Shown in pieces: positions 1 through 10,068 of a DNA stretch of 64,000 nt. The position numbers were made by a program, and so were the translations under genes. The first letter of the stretch is position 1; every line of letters starts with the position of its first letter. Under the pieces are notes generated by a model. That model did no database searches and was not told the DNA's origin. It worked only from the letters and a program-made list of their open reading frames with translations. The DNA is from Saccharina japonica (lineage: Eukaryota > Sar > Phaeophyceae > Laminariales > Laminariaceae): NCBI GenBank assembly GCA_008828725.1, contig MEHQ01003854.1, positions 1,572,768 through 1,636,767 on the forward strand, written 5' to 3'.

Positions 1-517
1 ACCTCGTCGGTACGTCCGAGGGACAGTACAAACAACAGGACGTTCGGTCTACGTTTCCAAACTTGCGCATGCTATATCATTATACCAAGGAGCCCGCCGG
101 TCGTTTTGGGTATGCTCCTCTAGCATCCATCCGGCACATAAACCCCTACACGCCGTCTTCTTAAAATAACATCCCCCTTCTTCCCGGCTACATCGTTGCC
201 CCCCCGGCGTTCGCTAACAGACCGCGTCAAGGGACCCCTGGGGGTCACATTTTCCCAGAGCCAGCACCACGAGTAGACCATCCACGCGTGGGCTTCGACC
301 TCACCGGGTATACAATACTGGCGCCACATCACGGATGCCTTGAACGGTTGTCGATCAGCTTGAGGCATGGACATCGTCGTACAATGGTTGTCTTCTCACG
401 CTCAACGGAGACAAGTCGATGTACGAAGCGTCGCAGAAGGAATGACGATGCTACCGTAGGCCGGGTAGGTCCGGGCGGGGGGGGGGGGGGGGGACGTACT
501 CATTTGTTGCTTGCCTT

Positions 518-650
518 AGTCATTTGACCATTGACCACGCATCCCTTTCGAGACGGAGGGGGCTGTTCTGGCTATAGGGGCTCCTGATCGAGGAACATAT
601 CCCATACCAGGAAAGTGTGTACGAGTAGTCCCACGTCGCTTTGACAATGG
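518..650 (-). pseudogene. LINE 3'-end fragment (C-terminal tail)
   Basis: The minus strand encodes a short stretch ending SVSKGMRGQWSND. The tail of the LINE at 29.56-29.75 kb on the plus strand has ASKGMCGQRSNFS in the equivalent place. Only the C-terminal tail is present, with no reverse transcriptase. A shorter trace of the same tail (GATCGAGGAAC and neighbours) occurs at 35940-35975 in the paralogous segment, so the fragment was inserted before the two segments separated. Confidence 0.5.
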
Positions 651-758
651 CATATTAACATATGTTTGTCGTTTTCCCCATTGGGGTTGTCGATCGGGTC
701 GACGGTACATTGGGTTTGAAACCTAGGTGCCTTGTGCGCGGTATAGAGATCCTCGGGC

Positions 759-1027
759 GACGCATGCTACGGTAGAGGTGTAAGCACCATGATTGATGTG
801 AGGGTGGTCACTCGAGGAGCTTTATACCTGCAGTAGCCTGCACACTGACTATGGAGGAAAATAAAAGCGCTATATACCCGATATATCCGATCCCAAGCCC
901 AAAGTGTAAAACGATACAGTTCTGCAAGATTCGAATGATACTCCGACGGGTTTGTGGGATAAGAAGCCCCGTCTTTTAGAAAACGTTTCAGCCAAAACGT
1001 GCTACCTCTATGATCGTAGAACGCGTC
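759..1027 (+). mobile_element. MITE, ~265-bp TIR family, copy 1
   Basis: The left end GACGCATGCTACGGTAGAGG is mirrored by the right end, whose reverse complement starts GACGCGTTCTACGATCATAG. The interior carries family blocks GGAGGAAAATAAAA and a GAAAACG..TTTCAGCC motif before the right TIR. Five further members lie in this window (12317, 12630, 19050, 25113, 27855). No coding capacity. It is inferred to be a non-autonomous DNA transposon whose superfamily I cannot assign. Confidence 0.75.
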
Positions 1028-3050
1028 GGACAAGGAGGCTTGAAGGCATTGTTGGGAACGGCGACATGGACACATCGACATGGAAGTTTACCCCCGTTGC
1101 CTCATCGGCACCGCAACGACGTGGAACTTTCCCCGTGGTCGTTGATCAGAATGTGCCAAGAGAGGTACCCGGGGAAACTGCGATCAAATGGAGGTTTAAC
1201 ACCGTTTGGGAAATACGCTGCGTTTGGTTACCCTATCATCGAGGAGGCATACTATATTTTGGGTTCGTATTGTGTGAAAGGGGAAATGGGGTACAGTGGG
1301 GTACCGTATTCCGATCACAGGGGTGGAACACAGGGGGGGGAGACAAGTCACAGGGACGACCACAGCAGGACGACGGAGTAGCCTACTAGGCTAGACCTGT
1401 TTTTAAGACGGTTGGCAGCCAAGCACCGGAGAGCAGCAATCCACCCGCTAAGGGGCCCACCCTCTAAACTTCCGACCATCGTCTCGTGGGAGTTGCCGTG
1501 ATATGGACGGTTTAGGTTTGGTATCCTGACTGGGATGCTGGGGTGCTGCCGATATCACAGAAGCTTTGCGTTGAAGGTATCACGACGAAGTATGATGTTC
1601 CTCGCCGCAATAGCATTCCTACGGTCATTAACTCGGCTACACGATGATGAGTGGTTTCGGTCGTTGGTTAGAGAAGTTGATGTGAATGGCGAACCAGCCT
1701 CGTCCGACGAGTATCGCCCGCGCGGTTCGAGTGGTAGCGAGATATTCTGCATCGTGAAATATATTCCAATGGTAGTCCGTTTTGCACAGGTTGATGCATA
1801 TTTAGTGCATGATAATGTATGGCATTGCATGTCCAAGGGGGGTGGTGTTGGAATTACATTTGTATTTTTACGTTAACGCGGATTATGTGAGCAAGGCTAC
1901 TGATCAGATGACTAGTGGAACTGTGATACGTGATAGACCCTGGGTATCAGTTTCGTCTGGACGGAGGCAGGCGTTGCGGGTTCGACTACTGGCGTGTGGA
2001 GCACGTGTCGAGGGCCACCGGCACTCGGGAGACGTTTTTCGTGTGCTGTGTCTGAAGTTTATCAATCTTGATAGCGAATTGGGTTATATCACTGCAAAGG
2101 AGGATGTCCAGGGAGTGACACAATTGTGTAACAACCCGGTGACTTATCATAACGCTACACTCGATGAAGTCCGTCATCACCTCCTTCTGGAGCGTGTTGA
2201 AAACGGAATATCTAGGTTGTCTATCTACCATCGACAGGGCACCACGTTAAGTTCGTCACGAAACCGTCGCGCACATTGGCGCCTCGTATTCACAGTAACT
2301 TCGAGATGAACTTGTTGATATCCTTCATTCGTCCCCCCCCCCCGTTCATTTCAGGATACGTATGTGGTTGATTGGACTAGGGAGACCGTGACGGACGCCA
2401 CACTGCTGCAGTTTTACTGCAGATTCTCGTGTGTACCATGACCATTATGCATGGTGTTCGTTGGTGTGCTTCTTATATTTGCATATATATCGGTGTTCGT
2501 ACGTCGTGCTCTCTTTCCTGCCCTCGTCTTACGTACCAGGCATCTCGCAACAGTAGTCGGACCCAACGTCGGCAACGACTTCGCGTACGAGTAGTGCAGG
2601 ATTTCAAATGTCGTGGAAATAATATGCATGCTCGGGATAGGGACAGCGAGGATGGTTATTTTGTTGTTCTATAACGGTACACGTGCTGTATATTCGACAC
2701 ACCGTCTGGATGTTGTCTCGGTGTTATGCGGGTTATCCTCTGTGTCGATGTAATACCATTAGCACGGTGTGAGTACGCTAGTTAAAATGTGTGTATCAAG
2801 CGCTGGCACAAAACACACGGGGCGCGGGGGAGAGAGTCGTTGTGCGTTATTTGCAGCAGGCTATACGGGTCTACAATATATCATACATTGGTTTCGATAC
2901 TTATCACCCTGCGGTGTGACCGTACTCGAAGTGCGGCTGCATGTATGTGTCGTCGCGTAGACGTGATGATGGACTTTGACGTTGGATGTGTATTGATTGA
3001 TTCAGTTTTTTTTTCTCTTTGTGGTTGATTGGAGGGCATGATTATTGTTT

Positions 3051-3346
3051 TTCAACACGTCAGATAAAATGCATTGATTTATCACCGCTGAATATATACA
3101 TCCAATGTTTTTGTACTCGGCAAGACACAACTGCGAGTCTCATCGCCTACCTTTATGTTGTTATTACAATCTTACTATATTATCAGTGTCACGAGAGGAA
3201 AACAAACAAGTGCAAGACGCAGTCAAAGGAAACACTGCTTGCTGTACAGCTAAGTCATTCTATATGTATATGTGTACCCCCCATTCTTCAGCAGCAGCAT
3301 GATGATCGACTTTTCTTGTTTCCATTTCCCCCCCGAAACTCTTTAT
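3051..3346. other. AT-rich stretch, no gene seen
   Basis: T-rich sequence with short overlapping ORFs of no recognisable composition. The 109-residue ORF starting at 3019 is Cys-, Tyr- and Ile-rich and looks like chance translation. It ends where the TIR element at 3347 begins. Confidence 0.5.
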
Positions 3347-3830
3347 AGTACAGGACACCTAACAAGTAACAGGCTAACAAGAAAGCCAGGCTGACATTTC
3401 CCAAACAATAATAAATACGCGAGGCTGCGCCTCCGCTTCAAAAAAAGAATGGCCTAGTACCCCCCTGGGGCGAATCCCCGGCGCCTTTGGGAAACCCTGC
3501 TGCCCGCCCCCGGCCCCTGGTAGCCCTATCAACATCTTCCAGGTTTTCAGCGAACACATTTTTTCAAGTTTGACCCGGTACAGCAAAATGTGTACCCGTA
3601 GATTGTAGACTATTTGTTTTTTGTTGCCGTTTTATATTTTTCAATTTGGTGCGCCCCACAAACCGTATTATTTCAATGAGAAACCTCGGAAACAGTGAAC
3701 TGGGTACAACATATATATATTTTTAAACAGCCCCGCAGGGAGGAGAGAGCGGAGAGACGGGAAGAGTACGAGTAGACAGTAGTAATGTAGCGCATCCAGG
3801 ACACAGATATAGCGGCCATCATTTTGCCAA

Positions 3831-4113
3831 TGGCTTTCACGGCCAGACTCAAATCGCTCTCCGCATTGGGTGAATTGACACGAAAGGAGCCTTGAATACG
3901 CAGCAGTTCGATGAGCTACAGAGAGCCTCGCGCGAAGATGGTGTTGTTTCTGCAGAAGCATTTTACAACCTTGACACGCTGTGGGGGCTACGATGTGACG
4001 ACTCCCTCAACGCAGAGGAGTACAACAGCGAGCTCGGGGAGCTTCTTCGTTCAATTCGACCATTGCGATCGGACGCGAGTTGCTCGACAACTGCACCCAT
4101 GTTAGAGCCGTAG
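3831..4113 (+). pseudogene. Unrecognised short coding-like remnant inside the TIR element
   Basis: An ATG at 3831 starts MAFTARLKSLSALGELTRKE and stops at a TGA. From about 3892, another frame reads on with an acidic, charged composition (QQFDELQRASREDG, then LNAEEYNSELGELLRS) to 4113. The amphipathic composition is unlike nearby chance ORFs and suggests a decayed coding segment with one frameshift. I do not recognise the family. It could be a transposon gene relic belonging to the surrounding inverted-repeat element. Confidence 0.25.
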
Positions 4114-4417
4114 CTTTCAGCGAGTCCCACATGGACAGAGCCCAAGCACGTGTGACTACTGCAACCGGTGGGTTGACAAATCTTCCAAGGCCGCCGTCAC
4201 AGGCGGTTCTGGCGTGAACCCCACCGAGCACCCCAACCTTTTGACGACAATCTGCAAGGAAGGGCAGACGAGAGAAGAATTATAGAAAAAAACTCAAGGA
4301 GGGTTGCAACACTCTGCTTTGTAGGTTGCCAACATGGTGCACGGATGAGGTGCAGCCGGTCGATGCAGGATAAAGGCGGCTGGTCAAGTTGGGTGTGTGG
4401 AAGGCTCTCGCGGCGTG

Positions 4418-4735
4418 TTTTTTTTTTTCCATCCCATTCATCATCTTCGCCCTTTCTTTCTCTTTCCTGCCTAGTCGTAACTCAGATCCGGGGTCACAAA
4501 GTAGGCTCTTCTCCCCCCCCCCCGCTGCGGTTCTTGCCTGGCATTTTTGTCGCGAGAAGACTTCAGCACTTTCTCCCCTCGTCAGCTCTCGTTGAATTGT
4601 GCTTACCCACGCTATCATATGCGCTTTCGACAGTAGTCGGTGTCATTTAAGACTAAAAATCTCCATACGGAGACTCGAACCCTCGACTTCCAACCTAACT
4701 GGCTTCGTGGCTACCTGTTAGACCACCGGGGCGAC
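4418..4735 (-). mobile_element. tRNA-derived SINE, copy 1 (minus strand)
   Basis: Read on the minus strand, the head contains GGTGGTCTAACAGGTAGCC (A-box-like) and GAGGGTTCGAGTCTCC (B-box-like). A ~240-bp body with GTGACCCCGGATCTGAGTTA follows, ending ATGAATGGGATGG plus an A tract (T tract at 4418-4428 on plus). The head lacks a closing acceptor stem and CCA position, so it is a SINE promoter and not a tRNA gene. Closest relatives here are at 19934 and 59340. Confidence 0.8.
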
Positions 4736-5179
4736 AGGGTTTGAGAATAATGACAACGTAGAAAAGTGGATAAGTTGCCTGCCTCCGACCACAGGGACTT
4801 GCTGAGGCACTGGAGTGGGTGCGGTATTAATAGTGAGAGTGAGGAAGGGGCAGGAGCGGACAAGAGTGGCAGGGAATTGACGACGAAGAAGGGAGGAAGG
4901 AATCGGGTGTGCGCCGTGTAGATGTCGGCAGCGATAGTGATCTCGGAGAAGGAAGCTTTTTCAATGGCAGTGGAAGCGAGGAAGAGGGCGAAGGCGGGGA
5001 ATATATATTTCTGACGGCCTTACCGGGACCAATGATTCACGCAAGGGGAAGGGACGAAAGCGAAAACGTTCCAACTCCGTTTCCGAGCTCGCCTGTATGG
5101 CGTCAGTTCCCCCAGTAAGAGTACACGCGGAATAATTCGGACGCCGAACGTACGCATGCGCGACCAGTGAGGGGCATAC

Positions 5180-5960
5180 GGTCGATGAAGGTATTAATAT
5201 GAGTTATACGAAGGCAAGTTCGGTAGGGTATACCGGTACCGGGGGTATGTTTGTTGCGCGTACCGAACTTAACGAAGTGTCGGTTACCGGTACTGAACAA
5301 TTACCGAACTTGATGAAATTTTCAGTACCGGAATTGAATAAAATTATTATAAATACGTCAGCTGTGAGTTCAACCGATTGAATAGTAGATACTCAACCTT
5401 GCGAGCTGCGTAGAATTTTTGTTCTATGTTTTGTTTGTGGTATTGGTGTAGGTTTCGTGATGTACTAGGAGCCTGGTAGTTACTACTCGATTTTATAATT
5501 GAAAAAGTATCGAACTTGCCGAAGTGTCGGGTACCGGTATTGAAAAATTACCGAACTTACCGAAGTGTTCGGTAGGGTATCAAGCACACTACCGAGAAAA
5601 TGCCGGTACCCCCGGTGTTGTGGCCGAGGGCATACCGGTACCCGGGGTATATTTAGGTGAGCGTACCGAACTTACCGAAGTGTCAGGTACCGGTATTTGA
5701 AAAATACCGAACTTACCGAAGTGTCGGGTACCGGTATTGAAACAAATCCGAACTTACAGAAGTGTCCAGTACCTGTATTGAAACAAATACCGAACTTATC
5801 GAAGTGTCGGGTACCGGTATTGCAAGAATACCGAGCTTACCGAAGTGTCGGGTACCGGTATTGCAAAAATACCGAACTTACCCAAGCGTCAGGTAGCGGT
5901 ATTTACCGAGGAAATACACCCGGTAGACTTCAGTAGGTACCCTACCGAATATACCGTAAA
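5180..5960 (+). repeat. ~40-bp minisatellite, array 1
   Basis: Imperfect tandem units of about 38-40 bp follow the pattern TACCGAACTTACCGAAGTGT then CGGGTACCGGTATTGAAA. The first units are more diverged. The array is interrupted at 5339-5496 by a clean 158-bp insertion. The same unit forms a second array at 7060-7615 in the same orientation. ORFs across it are repeat translations, not a protein gene. Confidence 0.9.
5339..5496. mobile_element. 158-bp MITE-like insertion, copy 1
   Basis: The segment TAAAATTATTATAAATACG...CTCGATTTTAT recurs almost unchanged at 51704-51861. Here it interrupts a minisatellite unit and is flanked on both sides by AATTGAA (5332-5338 and 5497-5503), consistent with a 7-bp target duplication. 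The ends share only a short ATAAAAT inverted repeat. It is non-coding. Confidence 0.7.
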
Positions 5961-6670
5961 TATAATTGTACTCGTATATAGCAACAACAAACAGATGGCG
6001 GCGGCAACGGCCGACGAAACGGCAATGCCGCCGACCCCATCCCAACCACGTAGCAAGCGGCAGCACAGTTAGCAGCAGCCCCAGCCCCAGCAAGAACAAC
6101 AACAGAGCACAGCAGCAGAGGGGCAGAAGCAGCACCTCCAACTTGGACAATGTGCTGCTGCTGTGGGCTCTACTGTATATTTGCAATTAATTTTGATACA
6201 GTCCACGCGTGCCACTAGCTGCCGTCGAGTGCTACGCTTGAAGCCAGTTTTATACCCCAACCTCCAAACTTCGAAACTCGGCATACGGTTTAGATCATCG
6301 GCGACCTAGCGTTGTGCCGCTGCCGCTGCTGCTGGTACATCAGTGTTGGAATACAATTAGAGCAGCGATGGATTCGAGATGCCCGGTTGAAGTCGGTATA
6401 GAGGATACATGATACGAGAAATTTCCCAGGCGAGCAGTCGAAGCTTCTCCTACCACACGAAGTTTGCGCAGAGCGTGCCGTAGCACCGCTTCGGCATCAC
6501 CTCGAACCCCAACGGCGCGAGTTGCACATACGATCAGCTATCCTTTCGCTCCGTACTCTCGGTGGTTGTTGTGTTGTGTCTACAGCCATGCATGGTGGGT
6601 GTGTTATGAGTGCGTTGTGTCACTCCATCATAGCCAATAATCAGACGCGTAAATAATGTAGTGAAGTAAA
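5961..6670. other. Spacer, no gene seen
   Basis: Contains imperfect CAA/CAG-rich sequence at about 5985-6165 and nothing recognisable beyond it. The minus-strand ORF ending at 6284 is a translation of this low-complexity DNA. Confidence 0.5.
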
Positions 6671-7024
6671 TCGCCCCGATGGTCTAGTGGTAACCTCGAA
6701 CGCTTCTACACCTTGATGTCTGGAGTTCGAACCTCAATCGGATCGGAATTTTGAGTTTAGTTGCAATAAAAAAAATAAAAAAAGGGAACCAACTACTGTA
6801 ACTGCTGAGAGCGTCTAGTAGTGCGGGTAGACATAATTCGATGCGAGTTGACCAGGGCAGAAAAAGCTGAAGTCTCCTTGCGACAAAATTACAAGGCAAG
6901 AACCGTAGTGAGGGAGGAGGGAGAGGAGCCTACGTTGTGACCCCGAATCTGAGTTACGACTAGGGAGGAGAGAGATTGGAAGAGCGGAGATAATAAATGG
7001 GATGGGAAAACTAAAACAAAAATA
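6671..7024 (+). mobile_element. tRNA-derived SINE, copy 2
   Basis: The head TCGCCCCGATGGTCTAGTGG carries an A-box-like segment, followed by a B-box-like GGAGTTCGAACCTC. The body contains GAACCGTAGTGAGGGAGG and CTGAGTTACGACTAGGGAGG and ends AATAAATGGGATGGGAAAAC. The anticodon region differs from copies 1 and 3, so the copies may have diverged strongly or carry heads from different tRNAs. Confidence 0.8.
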
Positions 7025-7059
7025 CTGCTGCTCCCACAAATAAATGCAGAATGTGTGTC

Positions 7060-7615
7060 CCTATTGCATGCCCGATTCCCCGGTATCGAGGCCGCACCGG
7101 TCAACGCCGGTATTGTGGTCGAGGGTATACCGGTACCCGGGGTATATTTGGGTAGGCGTACCGAACTTACCGAGGTGTCGGGTACCGTTATCGGAAAAGT
7201 ACCGAACTTACCGAAGTGTCGGGTACCGGTATCGATAGAATACCGACCTTACCGAAGTGTAGGGTACCAGTATTGAAAGAGTACCGAACTTATCGAAGTG
7301 TTCGGTAGGGTATCGAGCCCGGTACCGAACACATACCGGCACTCCCGGTATTGCGATCGAGGGTATACCGGTACGTGGGGTATATTTGGACGAGCGTACC
7401 GAACTTACCGAAGTGTCTGGTACCGGTATTGGAAACATACCGAACTTACCGAAGTGTCGGGTTCCGGCATTGAAAAAATACCGAACTTACCGAAGTGTCG
7501 GGTACCGGTATCGAGGCCATACCGAACTTACCGAAGGGTCGGGTACCGGTACATATCGAGAAAATACCCCCGGTATACTTCGGTACGTACCCTACCGAAC
7601 ATACCTTTGGACAAG
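7060..7615 (+). repeat. ~40-bp minisatellite, array 2
   Basis: Same unit as 5180-5960 (ACCGAACTTACCGAAGTGTC, GGTACCGGTAT). Two longer variants contain GTATACCGGTACCCGGGGTA and a related block, giving higher-order units. The array ends just before the right inverted repeat of the 4.4-kb composite. Confidence 0.9.
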
Positions 7616-7762
7616 TTATACATTTTAAGAAAACAGTTTGATTTTCAATTTCTGCCCGTCAAAATAAGAGAGAGGTTCAATAAAAAAGAGTCTCATAAAA
7701 CGAAAAAAATTCGGAATCCAGGCTGAACTTAGATTCCTGTTTCTTATTAGGTGTCCTGTACT

Positions 7763-8802
7763 GGACTATACTAAATCAGGGTTCGTCCAAAATGGTGCCT
7801 TGTAAAGGGTCCCCTACCACATAATACCCCGTACGTAGAAGGAGCCGAGCGTCCACAGTGCATACGTTTATGATGCGCACCACGCTTGGTTTTGCTGGTG
7901 AATTTTGCTGTTGCGAATGTAACCCCGTTGTTTTTTTTTTTCTAATTTGCAGAGTGTTCGCGACACAATAATCACGAAATCGTATTCTAATTTGTGTTTT
8001 ATGAATGGGCATTCAACCCGGACACTGGATCCGTCCAAATGGCGCTACCCGAATAACCAGGTGTGATTGCACGCACGCATAGAGGCCTCTGGTACAAGGT
8101 ACGTGGTAGTGGAAGATCAATGAGCATGATATAAGTACTGGTGGCATTTCACGTATACCATGTAGTATGTATATATGTACATCTTTGTGCTGCTGCTGTA
8201 CCGTTGTACGTTGTACACCCGCTGACAAAGGTGCTGTGACGAACCACGGCTGGTTTCGTACCGGTACATACTGTAATACCTGGTAACACTCATTCTATTT
8301 TTGTCAGGCATTTTACCAGTTGAAACCAAACTACTTGAAATTAGTTTGGGATTTGCGTGGGGCACTGCACACGTTTCAGTTACTTTTTCGGGTATTTTAT
8401 CTATTCACCCAAAACCATACTCCTGCAGCGACCACATCTTGCAGGTTCGCACACGCGAATCTCAGAGTCATTCACGCGGTACTATCCCGGGGTGGGCGCG
8501 CAAGAAGAGCTGTCGCGCACCTTCCCCTCGCGGTCCATGCTATTTATTGTGAAAGCGGCCGAGGTTTCGGCAGACTCGCACCATCCCCGCATGCGTTGCA
8601 GGCTTGGTGTAGGTGGCACTTATGCTTCCACTGCTTCGATGAAGGTTGTAGTGAAAACAGCAACTACACGACCAGCCATCGTGTGGCTGGAAAGGTTGGT
8701 TGATAGTGGAAACGACCCTCGCAACTACTCGCTCACGGTACTTTCTGTCGGGCACCCGCCGGTGAAATGGTCAGCCTTCCGACGTCACCAACGTTGGCGT
8801 TT
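7763..8802. other. No confident gene; unrecognised ORFs at 8320-8863
   Basis: Two overlapping plus-strand ORFs (127 and 168 codons) cross 8320-8863. The longer one runs into a SINE fragment, so its 3' end is not native. The shorter has a Cys/His-rich stretch (WCRWHLCFHCFDEGC at about 8610-8660) that could be a decayed zinc-binding motif from a transposon, but nothing in the flanks supports this. The rest has no features I can name. Confidence 0.3.
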
Positions 8803-8803
8803 A

Positions 8804-8868
8804 TCTTTTTTTTTTTCGCTCCCATTTATGATCTTCGCCCTCATATTATGTCTCCCTCTCTAGTAATA
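8804..8868 (-). mobile_element. SINE 3'-end fragment
   Basis: A T tract followed by CGCTCCCATTTATGATCTTC is the reverse complement of the SINE 3' end (GAAGATCATAAATGGGA plus A tract). Only about 65 bp remain. Confidence 0.6.
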
Positions 8869-9131
8869 AGGACTACAGTAGATATTGATACGACGTACAT
8901 GAATAATGGGAGCGTGAAAAAACCAAAAGGTTAAAAAGGATGTATTAACAGAAGAAGTTCTCATATGTTGGTATACCCGAGGACAGGGGTACCGGTAAGA
9001 ACTTAGAACTTTGGAGTGGTCTACCTACCCTCCCTCCCGTTGCTTACATGCGTACAAAGTGCGTCCAACGTCCTACCCGACAAGACCCCCGGGGAACCCC
9101 GTGATACCACTATCCTCTCAGTAGAAGAAGA

Positions 9132-9252
9132 CGAAGGCACCCCTTCGTTCGAAGTCCAAAGCATATTCTCCACTGCTGGCGCCAACGGCCGGGGGCTGTT
9201 CTCTTTTGCACCACCTTCATTCAGCTTCGCTCGGGCTCCCTGGTGAGCCTCT
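9132..9252 (+). repeat. Dispersed ~120-bp repeat, copy 1 of 3
   Basis: CACCCCTTCG, then GGCGCCAACGGCCG, then TTTTGCACCACCTTCATTCA and GGTGAGCCTC recur in the same order at 59915-60030 and 61712-61835. The other two copies lie downstream of SINEs, so this is probably part of a larger repeat that is only partly present here. The ORF across 9016-9246 is not supported by the other copies. Confidence 0.65.
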
Positions 9253-9743
9253 GTCCGCTCTTTTTGTGCATCTTGTTTCTGTTGTGGAATACGTGTGTAT
9301 TTTCTGCAGGCTATATCGTCTGTTTTTCATTAGGCTCATGCAGTAGTAGTAAAAAACACGCGAATACTCGGGAGGGACAGCCACATACATACATGTCGCT
9401 GTGTTTAGCTGGGGAGCGCTTCGTACTTCGCATGGAATCCTGTCGGCATCATGATGGTCGCGTGCGCAGCTTGGCTCTACTAGCGTTTGAAGATTGATCA
9501 ATATTATCGTCTTTGCGTTGGGCTGAGTCGTTTTGTGGAGCCTCCTCAGTGCACGGCTGGCCCTCTCTTGAGGAAGCCCCCCATAGCTCTCTCGACCTTA
9601 GATTTTCAGGGAAGTCAGGCGTTCACGATCGGTTGTACAGACGTTTGTGTAGAGAACGATTATTCTCATATATGGAATACAGCAGTGTAGTCTAATCTGC
9701 GTCAAGGAGTGTCTTGTTTTCTTATGGGAGGACCGGCAGCAGG
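9253..9743. other. No gene seen
   Basis: Unique-looking sequence with short ORFs only. I see no splice-consistent coding exon, RNA or repeat. Confidence 0.5.
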
Positions 9744-10068
9744 TTCACCCCGGTAGTCTAGAGGTCAGCTTCAAACGCTACTGTCAAAAATAGCATTGTT
9801 GGTACCCGAGTTCAAATCCTACCGTGCGTGGTGAAAAAATGACTTTATTTGCAAAACTACAAAGGAACTAGCTGCTGAGAGGCGGAATTTGACATGGTGA
9901 GTCGACGAGGGAAGAAAGTGCTGAAACATTCTCGCGATACAAACGCAAGGCAAGTACCGTAGTGGGGAGGGAGGAGAAGCGCCTTCTTAGTGACCCGGGA
10001 TCTGAGTTACGACTAAAGAGGGAGAGAGAAAATAAGGGGCGAGATCATAAATCGGATGAAAAAAAACA
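9744..10068 (+). mobile_element. tRNA-derived SINE, copy 3
   Basis: The head TTCACCCCGGTAGTCTAGAG and a later CCGAGTTCAAATCC resemble A and B boxes. The spacing between them is longer than in copies 1 and 4. The body has CTCGCGATACAAACGCAAGG and GATCTGAGTTACGACTAAAG and ends GATCATAAATCGGATG with an A tract. Confidence 0.8.

Larger units (their letters stand above)
1..2900. repeat. Diverged ~2.9-kb segment, copy 1 of 2 (other at 35445-37860)
   Basis: Long colinear similarity to 35445-37860 is visible by eye. Shared blocks include GGACAGTACAAACAAC near the start, GCTAACAGACCGCGTCAAGG (206 and 35653), ACAAGTCGATGTACGAAGCG (410 and 35855), and CTGGCACAAAACAC (2802 and 37750). In this copy a poly-G run sits at 477-494 and a MITE at 759-1027. 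Short conserved peptides can be read on either strand of the 1.5-2.3 kb part (for example TKYAS on minus), but the copies carry stops and frameshifts and no coding strand can be chosen. The segment lies directly downstream of a VWD-like exon in the other copy. I do not recognise it as a named element. Confidence 0.75.
3347..7762. mobile_element. 4.4-kb composite bounded by 27-bp inverted repeats
   Basis: The left end AGTACAGGACACCTAACAAG (3347) matches the reverse complement of the right end (7736-7762), AGTACAGGACACCTAATAAG, with about two mismatches over 27 bp. Between them lie a short unrecognised ORF, two tRNA-derived SINEs in opposite orientation, and two minisatellite arrays with one small insertion. 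No transposase was seen, so this is either a non-autonomous DNA element that has collected insertions or two related ends of separate elements. Target-site duplication is not clear. Confidence 0.5.

Noticed and set aside
1809-2309. 166-codon ORF as a gene
   Set aside because: It lies in the duplicated 2.9-kb segment. The corresponding frame at 36.9-37.4 kb is interrupted, and minus-strand frames look at least as conserved.
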